Shown: piece after piece, positions 1 to 5,225 of the stretch | Layout: each line of letters opens with the position of its first letter | How positions within the stretch are numbered: the first letter of the stretch is position 1 | Source of the DNA: an uncultured Ruminococcus sp. | GTDB lineage: Bacteria > Bacillota_A > Clostridia > Oscillospirales > Acutalibacteraceae | Direction: 5' to 3' | NCBI GenBank assembly: GCA_902798605.1 | Contig: CADBXH010000125.1 | Location: 1-6,135 of the forward strand | DNA length: 6,135 nt | Notes under the pieces: model-generated | Seen by the model: the letters and a program-made list of their open reading frames with translations, nothing else | Databases searched by the model: none | What the model was told of the DNA's origin: nothing | Translations under genes and position numbers: made by a program

Positions 1-570
1 TCCCTCGTGGCTGAGGTGCCAGAGGTTTTTATCCTTTGAATAGTTTGTCTCTCTGTTTATCTTGAGCGGAATGTTCTTTTCTTCCGCGTAAGCGATCTCG
101 TCCTCACGGGATTTGAACTCCCAAGTTCTCCAGGGAGCGATGATCTTCATATCGGGAGCGTAAGCCTTGATGGCGAGCTCAAAACGAACCTGGTCGTTGC
201 CCTTGCCCGTGCAGCCGTGGCAGATAGCGTCAGCGCCCTCGGCCTTTGCGATCTCTACAAGTCTTTTTGCGATGATGGGGCGTGCAAAGGATGTGCCGAG
301 AAGGTACTTGCCCTCATAAACCGCGCCCGCCTTAACGGTCGGGAAAACATACTCCTCAACGAAAACCTTGTTAAGATCTTCAACATAAAGCTTTGAAGCG
401 CCTGTCTTGATAGCTTTTTCTTCAAGACCGTCAAGCTCTGTGCCCTGACCGACGTTGCCGGACACCGCGATAACCTCGCAGTTGTTATAGTTTTCTTTGA
501 GCCAGGGGATGATTATGGACGTGTCAAGACCGCCCGAATATGCTAATACTACTTTTTTGATGTCAGCCAT
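1..570 (-). CDS. argG: Argininosuccinate synthase, N-terminal 190 residues (runs off left edge)
   Basis: This cytoplasmic enzyme joins citrulline and aspartate using ATP to give argininosuccinate, the penultimate step of arginine synthesis. The frame is open from the ATG at 568-570 to base 1, giving exactly 190 codons; the family is about 400 residues, so roughly half is present. The PP-loop ATP-binding motif YSGGLDTS is at residues 11-18. [14 protein letters not shown] (40-53), GTSFARP (92-98) and [14 protein letters not shown] (118-131) are the conserved citrulline, aspartate and ATP-site segments. The start is fixed by a GGAGGT ribosome site (complement of 578-583) seven bases upstream and by the usual spacing from start to PP-loop. 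It is transcribed divergently from the flavin reductase gene. Candidate arginine-repressor boxes lie about 140 bp upstream. argH often follows argG, but that side is outside the window. Confidence 0.97.
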   Translation of the reverse strand, partial: MADIKKVVLAYSGGLDTSIIIPWLKENYNNCEVIAVSGNVGQGTELDGLEEKAIKTGASKLYVEDLNKVFVEEYVFPTVKAGAVYEGKYLLGTSFARPIIAKRLVEIAKAEGADAICHGCTGKGNDQVRFELAIKAYAPDMKIIAPWRTWEFKSREDEIAYAEEKNIPLKINRETNYSKDKNLWHLSHEG

Positions 571-617
571 TTTGATTACCTCCGTAAAATTTTAGCACTT
601 GCACAAATTTTGGCGGT

Positions 618-641
618 TATTTGGCGTAAATTAGCCAAATA
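618..641. promoter_or_regulatory. Inverted repeat in the argG leader
   Basis: TATTTGGC (618-625) and GCCAAATA (634-641) form a perfect 8-bp inverted repeat around an 8-base spacer, about 50 bp ahead of the argG start. A second TTTGGCG lies just beside it (609-615), so this half-site is also tandemly repeated. It could be a stem-loop in the argG mRNA leader or a repressor operator. There is no U-tract after it on the minus strand, so it is not a simple terminator. No riboswitch or T-box pattern was recognised here. Confidence 0.4.
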
Positions 642-706
642 CGCATAACTTACGGTATGATTCTATCCGATTTTCAGCATTTTAGGGGTGATTTATTTTT
701 GTATAT

Positions 707-745
707 CGAAAATAAATATACATTTCTTTTGATTAAATATACATT
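707..745. promoter_or_regulatory. Candidate pair of ArgR/AhrC operator boxes between argG and the flavin reductase gene
   Basis: Two near-copies of AAATATACATT occur at 714-724 and 735-745, exactly 21 bp apart. Fitted to the general ARG-box pattern TGAATwwwwATTCA, the second (730-743, TGATTAAATATACA) matches 12 of 14 positions and the first (709-722) is weaker in its left half. As 18-bp boxes they span 707-724 and 728-745, with a 3-bp gap, which is the usual geometry for two ArgR sites on one face of the helix. A further TGAAT half-site lies at 750-754. The link to argG is inferred from position and spacing. The region is very AT-rich, so chance matches are possible. Confidence 0.45.
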
Positions 746-779
746 AAAATGAATATTTTACCGCTTATCGCGCCTAATA

Positions 780-808
780 TTGAATATTATTTAAATTTCT
801 GCTATAAT
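780..808 (+). promoter_or_regulatory. Sigma-A promoter of the flavin reductase gene
   Basis: The -35 TTGAAT (780-785) is followed by a 17-bp spacer and a perfect -10 TATAAT (803-808). A TG one base before the -10 (800-801) makes it an extended -10 promoter. The transcript would begin near 815, about 40 bases ahead of the ATG at 854. The match and ideal spacing make this one of the firmer regulatory calls here. Confidence 0.8.
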
Positions 809-853
809 AGTATCGGATTTATTTGCATATAAATGACTAAAGGAGATTTTGCT

Positions 854-1369
854 ATGTCTGATTTTATTAAAATTACCCCCGAAGAGATCGCGGACAACCC
901 GTTCAAGCTTATCGGCAAGGACTGGGGACTCGTCACCGCCGGAACAAAGGACGGCTTTAACACGATGACTGTCAGCTGGGGCGGCGTCGGAATTATGTGG
1001 AACAAGCCCGTGGCTTATACCTTTATCCGCCCGCAGAGGTACACCTTTGAGTTTTTGGAGGATAACGAATACTTCACCCTCAGCTTTTACGGCGAGGAAT
1101 ACCGCAAGGCTCTGAGCTTTTGCGGAAGCAAGAGCGGCCGCGACTATGACAAGCCCGCCGAGACAGGGCTGACCGTTGCCTATACCGAGGGCGGCGTTCC
1201 GTATTTTGAGCAGGCAAGGCTCGTGCTCGTCTGCAAAAAGCTTTACGCTCAGGATCTTAACAAGGACAGCGTAATAGACGCCGACGCCGTGCTCAAAAAC
1301 TACGGCGCGGACGACTGGCACAGAATGTATGTGAGCGAAATCGTTGAAGTCCTTAAAAAGAACGACTGA
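854..1369 (+). CDS. Flavin reductase family protein (FMN-binding split barrel)
   Basis: This 171-residue cytoplasmic protein belongs to the flavin reductase-like, FMN-binding split-barrel family. Members bind FMN and pass electrons from NAD(P)H to flavin or another acceptor; the partner here is unknown. Family hallmarks are NTMTVSWGGVG (36-46), which contributes to the flavin pocket, KPVAYTFIRPQRYT (51-64), LSFYGEEYRKALSFCGSKSG (76-95) with RDYDK (96-100), and a closing HRMYVSEIVEV strand. The length is normal for the family. An in-frame ATG at 833 adds seven residues, but AAAGGAG (839-845) sits eight bases before the ATG at 854, so 854 is preferred. The gene ends in a double stop, TGATAA. 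It has its own promoter, is divergent from argG, and no clear terminator separates it from the citrate synthase promoter, so it appears monocistronic. The electron donor and acceptor cannot be read from the sequence. Confidence 0.92.
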   Translation: MSDFIKITPEEIADNPFKLIGKDWGLVTAGTKDGFNTMTVSWGGVGIMWNKPVAYTFIRPQRYTFEFLEDNEYFTLSFYGEEYRKALSFCGSKSGRDYDKPAETGLTVAYTEGGVPYFEQARLVLVCKKLYAQDLNKDSVIDADAVLKNYGADDWHRMYVSEIVEVLKKND

Positions 1370-1427
1370 TAAAACGCAAAAATCACTGTTTTTTTAACAA
1401 TATTATATGTTTTTTCGCTCTAAATCA

Positions 1428-1457
1428 GTTGATTTGTCAACGGAACTATGGTATAAT
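1428..1457 (+). promoter_or_regulatory. gltA: Promoter of the citrate synthase gene with an operator-like dyad on the -35
   Basis: The -35 TTGATT (1429-1434), a 17-bp spacer and a perfect TATAAT (1452-1457), with TG at 1449-1450 giving an extended -10, make a convincing sigma-A promoter. The start of transcription would be near 1464, about 40 bases before the ATG. A perfect inverted repeat, GTTGA-TTTG-TCAAC (1428-1441), covers the -35 box, a position where a bound repressor would block polymerase. The regulator is unknown. Confidence 0.75.
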
Positions 1458-1503
1458 ATAGTTTGGTGAATAAGAACTATCAAATCGGAAAGGGTGTGAA
1501 CGT

Positions 1504-2874
1504 ATGGAAAACACCACATGGAATTATTCGGATAACACTCCGGTGATCGACGGTCTTGCCGACAAAATGGTGTCGCATTCCGTGATCGACTCGGGTCTGT
1601 TCAGTAAATACAACGTAAAAAGAGGCTTGCGCGACATTGACGGCAAGGGCGTTTTGACCGGTCTGACCGATATCTCAACGATCAAGCAAAACAAGATGGT
1701 CGACGGCAAGCTCGTACCCTGCGACGGCGAGCTTTATTACAGAGGCTACAATGTACGGGATATAATCAAGGGGATCCGGGCGGATAACCGCTTTGGCTTT
1801 GAGGAAGTCGTATATCTTCTTTTGTTCGGCGAGATGCCCACAAAGGACGAGCTCAAAAACTTCAAGTCGCTTCTTGTTCAGTACAGAACGCTTCCCCAGC
1901 ACTTTGTACGCGACGTAATATTAAAGGCTCCGAGCGAGGATATGATGAACTCCATCGCGCGCAGCGTGCTCACTCTGTTTTGCTATGATAAAAACCCGAA
2001 CGACACCTCGCTCAACAACGTTCTGAGGCAGTCGATACAGCTTATCTCGGTATTCCCGATGCTCACGGTTTACGGCTATCACGCGTATAACCACTATCTG
2101 CGCGACAAGAGCCTTTACATCCACCTGCCTGAGCCCAGTATGTCAACGGCAGAGGTCATTTTGTCGCTGCTCCGTCCCGACAGGCAGTACACCGACCTCG
2201 AGGCAAAGGTGCTCGATATGGCGCTGATACTCCATATGGAGCACGGCGGCGGTAACAACTCTACATTTACCACTCACGTTGTTACCTCATCGGGAACAGA
2301 TACATACTCGGCGATCGCCGCGGCGCTTTCTTCGCTGAAAGGCCCCAAGCACGGCGGCGCGAACGTTAAGGTTTACGAGATGTTCGAGGATCTTAAAGAA
2401 AACATCACCGACTGGGAGGACGATGAGCAGATCGAGCATTACCTCGAAATGCTGCTTGACAAGCAGGCGTTTGACCGCAAGGGCTTGATCTACGGTATGG
2501 GTCACGCGGTATACACTATCTCCGACCCGAGGCAGAGGATCCTCAAGGGCGCCGTTCAGGAGCTTGCCGAGGTCGAGGGCTTCAGCGACGAATTCAAGCT
2601 CTATGAGCGCGTAGAAAGGCTCGCTCCCCAAGTCATCGGCAGAAAGAGGAAGATCTATAAGGGCGTTGCGTCTAACGTTGACTTTTACAGCGGTCTGCTT
2701 TACAGTATGCTCGACATTCCCTGCGAGCTCTATACTCCGCTGTTCGCCACCGCGCGTATCGCGGGCTGGAGCGCTCACAGACTCGAGGAGCTTGTAAACA
2801 CCGGCAAGATCATCCGCCCGGCGTATATGAGTATCTCTGATGAAAAGGAATACAGAAACCTCAACGAAAGATAA
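1504..2874 (+). CDS. gltA: Citrate synthase (citrate/2-methylcitrate synthase family)
   Basis: This 456-residue cytoplasmic enzyme condenses acetyl-CoA with oxaloacetate to citrate. In a fermentative Clostridia it probably feeds 2-oxoglutarate and glutamate synthesis. The three catalytic residues of the family are all visible. His247 in HMEHGGGNNS matches the His274 of the pig enzyme, His334 in GMGHAVYTISDPR matches His320, and Asp393 in SNVDFYSG matches Asp375. GPKHGGAN (about 281-288) and TARIAGWSAHRLEE near the C-terminus are further signatures. An N-terminal stretch of about 45 residues before the conserved core makes it slightly longer than the common bacterial form. The start is supported by a GAAAGGGTGTGA ribosome site (1488-1499) just before the ATG. 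Specificity for acetyl-CoA versus propionyl-CoA cannot be settled by eye; the symbol is assigned by family. The gene has its own promoter and terminator, so it is probably a single-gene transcript. Confidence 0.95.
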   Translation: MENTTWNYSDNTPVIDGLADKMVSHSVIDSGLFSKYNVKRGLRDIDGKGVLTGLTDISTIKQNKMVDGKLVPCDGELYYRGYNVRDIIKGIRADNRFGFEEVVYLLLFGEMPTKDELKNFKSLLVQYRTLPQHFVRDVILKAPSEDMMNSIARSVLTLFCYDKNPNDTSLNNVLRQSIQLISVFPMLTVYGYHAYNHYLRDKSLYIHLPEPSMSTAEVILSLLRPDRQYTDLEAKVLDMALILHMEHGGGNNSTFTTHVVTSSGTDTYSAIAAALSSLKGPKHGGANVKVYEMFEDLKENITDWEDDEQIEHYLEMLLDKQAFDRKGLIYGMGHAVYTISDPRQRILKGAVQELAEVEGFSDEFKLYERVERLAPQVIGRKRKIYKGVASNVDFYSGLLYSMLDIPCELYTPLFATARIAGWSAHRLEELVNTGKIIRPAYMSISDEKEYRNLNER

Positions 2875-2882
2875 AATAAAAA

Positions 2883-2958
2883 TGTAGGGGCGAGCATTGC
2901 TCGCCCGCTTTTTTTCACACTTCAACAATTATTCGGGCGCGCAACGCACGCCCCTGCA
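2883..2958. repeat. Inverted pair of GTAGGGG-type palindromic repeats (class 1, copies 1 and 2)
   Basis: Copy 1 (2883-2907) reads TGTAGGGGCGAGC with its complementary arm directly after. Copy 2 (2932-2958) lies in the opposite orientation and ends CGCCCCTGCA. TGTAGGGGCG and the reverse complement of CGCCCCTGCA differ at one base, so the pair forms a larger inverted repeat around an AT-rich centre. Each copy also has its own internal stem. Further copies are at 5189-5220, 5271-5323 and 5474-5500. GTAGGGG palindromes are common dispersed repeats in Clostridia. Confidence 0.8.
2888..2915 (+). terminator. Rho-independent terminator of citrate synthase, formed by a GTAGGGG repeat
   Basis: GGGCGAGC (2888-2895) and GCTCGCCC (2899-2906) form a perfect 8-bp GC-rich stem with an ATT loop. 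GC and seven T (2909-2915) follow, 13 bases after the stop codon of citrate synthase. The hairpin is the core of a GTAGGGGCG repeat, so a dispersed repeat appears to serve as the terminator. Confidence 0.85.
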
Positions 2959-2975
2959 AGATAAGGATTTTTAAA

Positions 2976-3638
2976 ATGACTATTGTAAAAAGGCAAATGC
3001 AGCTCCACCACGCCGTGAGCGTTATCGGCGGATTTTGGGGCGGCTACACGGTTTTTAATCATATGGATATTTTCGCGAACGCGCAGACGGGCAACCTGAT
3101 AAAGCTCATTATCGGGCTTTGCCGCTTTGAGTTTGAGAGCGTTATGTATATGGCGGCGTATTTTGCGCTGTATTTTCTCGGCAACGCGTTTTATGCCGTC
3201 GCGCGGAAAAAGCTCAAAACAAGTATGAAGATCGTCAGCTTTATTGTTTCGTCGCTCGGGATAATCGCGACGGGTCTTTTGTGCTTTACTGGCAACAGCC
3301 TGTGGATAGTTATGCCGATATTCTTTATCGCGCCGATCCAGTGGAACGCGTTCAAGACCGCGGGCGGCAACTCGAGCTCGACGATATTTTCATCAAACAA
3401 CGTCCGCCAAGCGGTGGTTTTGCTGACAAAATACATAATGGACAAGGACAAAAAGGATCTGCGCAACGCTAAATTCTACTGGGCAACGCTCCTGTGCTTT
3501 CATATCGGCGTAGCGGCAAGCGTTATTTTGAGCCTGCCGTTTGGCATCCACAGCATATGGTTCTGCCTGATTTTTGTAGGAATAGCCGTGGTTTTTTATT
3601 ACCGCTATCAGACAGCAAAGATAAAAGCGTTTACATAA
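2976..3638 (+). CDS. YoaK/DUF1275 family integral membrane protein
   Basis: This 220-residue protein is predicted to lie in the cell membrane. It matches the DUF1275 (YoaK, UPF0700) family, whose biochemical role is not established. The family pattern is an N-terminal GGF-x-x-G-YT segment (18-25) leading to FANAQTGN (33-40), then hydrophobic helices, with a mid-protein API-Q-x-NAFKTAGG motif (119-131) and a polar conserved segment SSNNVRQAVVLL (139-150). Hydrophobic stretches at about 56-76, 85-105, 108-125, 167-187 and 191-209, plus the weaker N-terminal one, fit about six membrane spans. The length is typical for the family. The start is supported by AAGGA (2963-2967) eight bases before the ATG. 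It lies 100 bp after citrate synthase but beyond its terminator, and I see no strong promoter, so expression may rely on readthrough or an unusual promoter within the repeat pair. No function is assigned. Confidence 0.88.
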   Translation: MTIVKRQMQLHHAVSVIGGFWGGYTVFNHMDIFANAQTGNLIKLIIGLCRFEFESVMYMAAYFALYFLGNAFYAVARKKLKTSMKIVSFIVSSLGIIATGLLCFTGNSLWIVMPIFFIAPIQWNAFKTAGGNSSSTIFSSNNVRQAVVLLTKYIMDKDKKDLRNAKFYWATLLCFHIGVAASVILSLPFGIHSIWFCLIFVGIAVVFYYRYQTAKIKAFT

Positions 3639-3643
3639 AAAAA

Positions 3644-3737
3644 CTGTCATCCTGAGCTTTAGCGAAGGATCTCATAGTGCTTCAACCAACGTCGGCAATT
3701 GAGATATGAGATTCTTCGGCAAGCCTCAGAATGACAG
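3644..3737. repeat. Long imperfect palindrome of TGTCAT-CTGAG type (class 3)
   Basis: Left arm 3644-3676 begins CTGTCATCCTGAGC and contains GCGAAGGATCTCAT. Right arm 3705-3737 ends CTCAGAATGACAG. The arms are complementary at about 27 of 33 positions, around a 28-base centre. The pattern of TGTCAT, CTGAG, then GCGAAG and ATCTCAT, matches a dispersed intergenic repeat often seen in gut Clostridia. It starts six bases after the DUF1275 stop codon and would fold into a long hairpin in that transcript. It has no coding content and no terminal T-tract. Confidence 0.8.
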
Positions 3738-3740
3738 CGA

Positions 3741-3805
3741 TTTTAAAGCCTCCCCTATCGCTTGTTATAGGGGAGGTGTCAGCTCTGCTGACGGAGGGGT
3801 TTTGG
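3741..3805. repeat. CTCCCC/GGGGAG two-hairpin repeat (class 2, copy A)
   Basis: CCTCCCCTAT (3749-3758) and ATAGGGGAGG (3767-3776) form a perfect 10-bp stem. A second hairpin, GTCAGC-TCT-GCTGAC (3778-3792), and GGAGGGGTTTTGG follow. This order of strong hairpin, small variable hairpin and GAGGGG tail recurs in the other class 2 copies. Copy B at 3862-3929 has the same order in the opposite orientation, and the spacer 3806-3861 holds no gene. Confidence 0.8.
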
Positions 3806-3861
3806 TTTGAATTACCGCGAGTTATGACTTGATAACGGAAAACGCGGCACAAACGCAAGCT

Positions 3862-3929
3862 CCGACCCCTCAGTCGCAAACGCGACAGCTCCCCTAAAGC
3901 ACTATCGTGCGTCAGGGGAGCCTTTTTTT
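3862..3929. repeat. CTCCCC/GGGGAG repeat (class 2, copy B), inverted relative to copy A
   Basis: Read on the minus strand the order is GGCTCCCCT, an inner GCAC/GTGC hairpin, AGGGGAGC, a small GTCGC/GCGAC hairpin (3873-3886), and a GAGGGG tail. This is the same architecture as copy A, with different hairpin loops. A and B together form a large inverted repeat of about 190 bp. On the plus strand the copy ends in a T-tract and can act as a terminator (listed separately). Confidence 0.8.
3888..3929 (+). terminator. Terminator-like hairpin downstream of the DUF1275 gene, repeat-derived
   Basis: GCTCCCCT (3888-3895) pairs perfectly with AGGGGAGC (3914-3921), and an inner GCAC/GTGC stem (3899-3910) extends the hairpin. 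One C and seven T (3923-3929) follow. It is oriented to stop plus-strand transcripts before they run into the convergent dockerin gene, whose stop codon is only 18 bases away. On the minus strand the hairpin is not followed by U, so the dockerin gene has no clear intrinsic terminator. Confidence 0.6.
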
Positions 3930-3946
3930 ATTCGTTTTTACTTACA

Positions 3947-4918
3947 TCAATAATCAATACCTGCGTTTTCGCACCTTGTATAAAAATCTTGTGTATACAT
4001 ACCGAGATATGATTCTTCATCAAGCGCGACCTGTGTGGTTACTCCGAGCTTGGGACAAATATCAAAGTTTATCAAATGTGATTTTATGTATTCTTCCGAT
4101 TCATGGGATTGTACCTTTGACATAAAGCTAACATACGGCGCGAACTCTGTAACCTTACCTGCGCAGTACTTTTGAATTTCTACCGCGTCTAAAGAATCAA
4201 CCCAGTTGTCGCCGTTTACATCTGAGGCACTTTTTTGAGGGTTGGTATAACGTCTGCGACTTAAAGTTGATTGAACGCTTTTTTTCTGAATATACACAGA
4301 GTCGAGTATATCAACATTCCCGTCACGGTTAACGTCCCCCATCATATTATACTTGTCCGACATAGGGTTGTACACGTAGAGCATTTCGTAAAAACGCTTT
4401 GTTATTTCTGTCAGTTGCTCATCGGTGTATAAGTAAAGGGCTCTTTCATCATATCCGCCTGTGTCTTCGTTATAATCCTGATAATAACGGTCTATTCCCT
4501 GATTGTCATCAAGCGCGGTTTTAAGATTGGCGATCGTGTTTTGAAATTCGTTCCATTCGTTTTCCGGGAAATAAACATTTTGAAGCTTTGAGGCTTTTTC
4601 ATAGGATTTCCAAGCGTAGTTTTGCAATAATTTCAAATTATACAGTGTGTTCTTGGCGGTTTCATAAGCGGAAAGGTAGTCTTCCGAGGTCGACGACTCG
4701 TTATTTAACACTTCTTTTGCATTAAGGTATTCCTTATAAAACTTATTATCGTCATATATCTCCGGTCTTCCAAATGACTTGAAAAACGAGCTATAGTAAG
4801 ACACAAATATCTCAAGCCTTCTTTTGTTTACGTCCGTTGTTTCTGTTGCCGAAACGCTGTATGCCGCGCAGGACACAACGGTAATAACGGCAAGTATTAT
4901 TGATATTACTCTTTTCAT
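3947..4918 (-). CDS. Secreted dockerin-domain protein, catalytic domain not recognised
   Basis: This 323-residue protein has a signal peptide: MKRV followed by a hydrophobic core (ISIILAVITVVSC), with likely cleavage after SVSA near residue 25. A charged, Tyr-rich region of about 165 residues follows that looks mainly helical and matches no enzyme family I know. A type I dockerin spans about residues 193-258. Its two calcium loops, DVNRDGNVDILD (195-206) and DVNGDNWVDSLD (233-244), keep Asp/Asn at positions 1, 3, 5, 9 and 12, and each is followed by an IQK helix. The dockerin would dock the protein to a cohesin on a scaffoldin outside the cell. Unusually, about 65 residues follow the dockerin. 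An ATG at 4925-4927 adds three residues (MIN). The ATG at 4916-4918 is preferred because it starts the signal peptide cleanly and has GGATG upstream. The gene looks AT-richer than citrate synthase. Its substrate or role is unknown. Confidence 0.9.
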   Translation of the reverse strand: MKRVISIILAVITVVSCAAYSVSATETTDVNKRRLEIFVSYYSSFFKSFGRPEIYDDNKFYKEYLNAKEVLNNESSTSEDYLSAYETAKNTLYNLKLLQNYAWKSYEKASKLQNVYFPENEWNEFQNTIANLKTALDDNQGIDRYYQDYNEDTGGYDERALYLYTDEQLTEITKRFYEMLYVYNPMSDKYNMMGDVNRDGNVDILDSVYIQKKSVQSTLSRRRYTNPQKSASDVNGDNWVDSLDAVEIQKYCAGKVTEFAPYVSFMSKVQSHESEEYIKSHLINFDICPKLGVTTQVALDEESYLGMYTQDFYTRCENAGIDY

Positions 4919-4952
4919 ATTAATCATCCATTCTTTTTTGAATATATTTTTT

Positions 4953-4975
4953 ATAGAATCATACGCAGATTCTAT
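4953..4975 (-). promoter_or_regulatory. Stem-loop in the 5' leader of the dockerin gene
   Basis: ATAGAATC (4953-4960) and GATTCTAT (4968-4975) form a perfect 8-bp inverted repeat with a 7-base loop, 35 bases upstream of the preferred start and within the leader predicted from the promoter at 4988-5016. On the transcribed strand A-rich sequence follows, so it is not a terminator. A role in mRNA stability or translation control is only a guess. Confidence 0.45.
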
Positions 4976-4987
4976 TTCTTCAACTTA

Positions 4988-5023
4988 ATTTTACCATACC
5001 TGTTTTTGTATGTACACCATACA
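4988..5023 (-). promoter_or_regulatory. Probable promoter of the dockerin gene with an overlapping dyad
   Basis: Read on the minus strand, TGTACA (5011-5016) as -35, a 17-bp spacer and TAAAAT (4988-4993) as -10 with an upstream TGG fit a sigma-A promoter of extended -10 type, giving a leader of about 60 bases. The -35 lies within the inverted repeat TGTATG-TACAC-CATACA (5007-5023), a candidate operator. Neither hexamer is perfect, so confidence is moderate. Confidence 0.5.
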
Positions 5024-5188
5024 TTGTGTAGAATTTTTGCTCTGTTTTTTTTGAGCAGGGTGCACAATTATCACCGGGGTCGGTAACTCTCAAAATACCC
5101 CTCTATTAATAAAACGCTTTAAATACCCGTTTTGGTTACATTTTTTTTGAAATTTTTTTGCGGGGGTAACACAAGCTTTCAATAATAT
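5024..5188. other. AT-rich gene-free stretch upstream of the dockerin promoter
   Basis: No gene or known RNA was recognised. It holds T8 and T7 runs, a TGCTC/GAGCA dyad (5038-5057), and two overlapping GC stems that exclude each other: ACCG/CGGT (5073-5084) and GGGGT/ACCCC (5076-5101). AAATACCC occurs twice (5093-5100 and 5121-5128). On the minus strand TGTAAC (5135-5140), then CGTTTT 18 bases on, loosely resembles an ECF-sigma promoter. None of these is firm. Confidence 0.35.
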
Positions 5189-5220
5189 TGTAGGGGAGCA
5201 CCTATGTGAAATTCCCCTAT
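5189..5220. repeat. GTAGGGG-type repeat (class 1, copy 3), sharing an arm with a class 2 repeat
   Basis: TGTAGGGGAGCACC opens this copy like copy 4 at 5271. TAGGGGA (5191-5197) pairs with TTCCCCTA (5212-5219) to make a palindrome. The right arm CCCCTA is at the same time the left arm of class 2 copy C, so two hairpins compete for it. Confidence 0.65.
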
Positions 5221-5225
5221 CAGGG

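Noticed and set aside
571..760. Sigma-A promoter for argG on the minus strand
   Set aside because: Several TATAAT-like hexamers exist in the AT-rich DNA, but none has a convincing -35 at 16-18 bp, so no site is called.
791..1321. 176-codon open frame on the minus strand opposite the flavin reductase gene
   Set aside because: The plus strand encodes a conserved protein with a good promoter and ribosome site; the antisense frame has no family resemblance and arises from the codon bias of the real gene.
1370..1427. Possible terminator after the flavin reductase gene (T7 run at 1390-1396)
   Set aside because: No GC-bearing stem precedes the T run; only a weak AAAAA/TTTTT pairing is possible.
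2287..2928. 213-codon open frame on the minus strand opposite the end of citrate synthase
   Set aside because: It lies antisense to the conserved catalytic core of citrate synthase and starts beyond that gene's terminator hairpin; no ribosome site or recognisable domain.
3682..3879. 65-codon open frame on the minus strand
   Set aside because: It lies inside the repeats downstream of the DUF1275 gene, with no ribosome site.
3907..4125. 72-codon open frame on the plus strand
   Set aside because: It begins inside a repeat hairpin and runs antisense to the dockerin gene.
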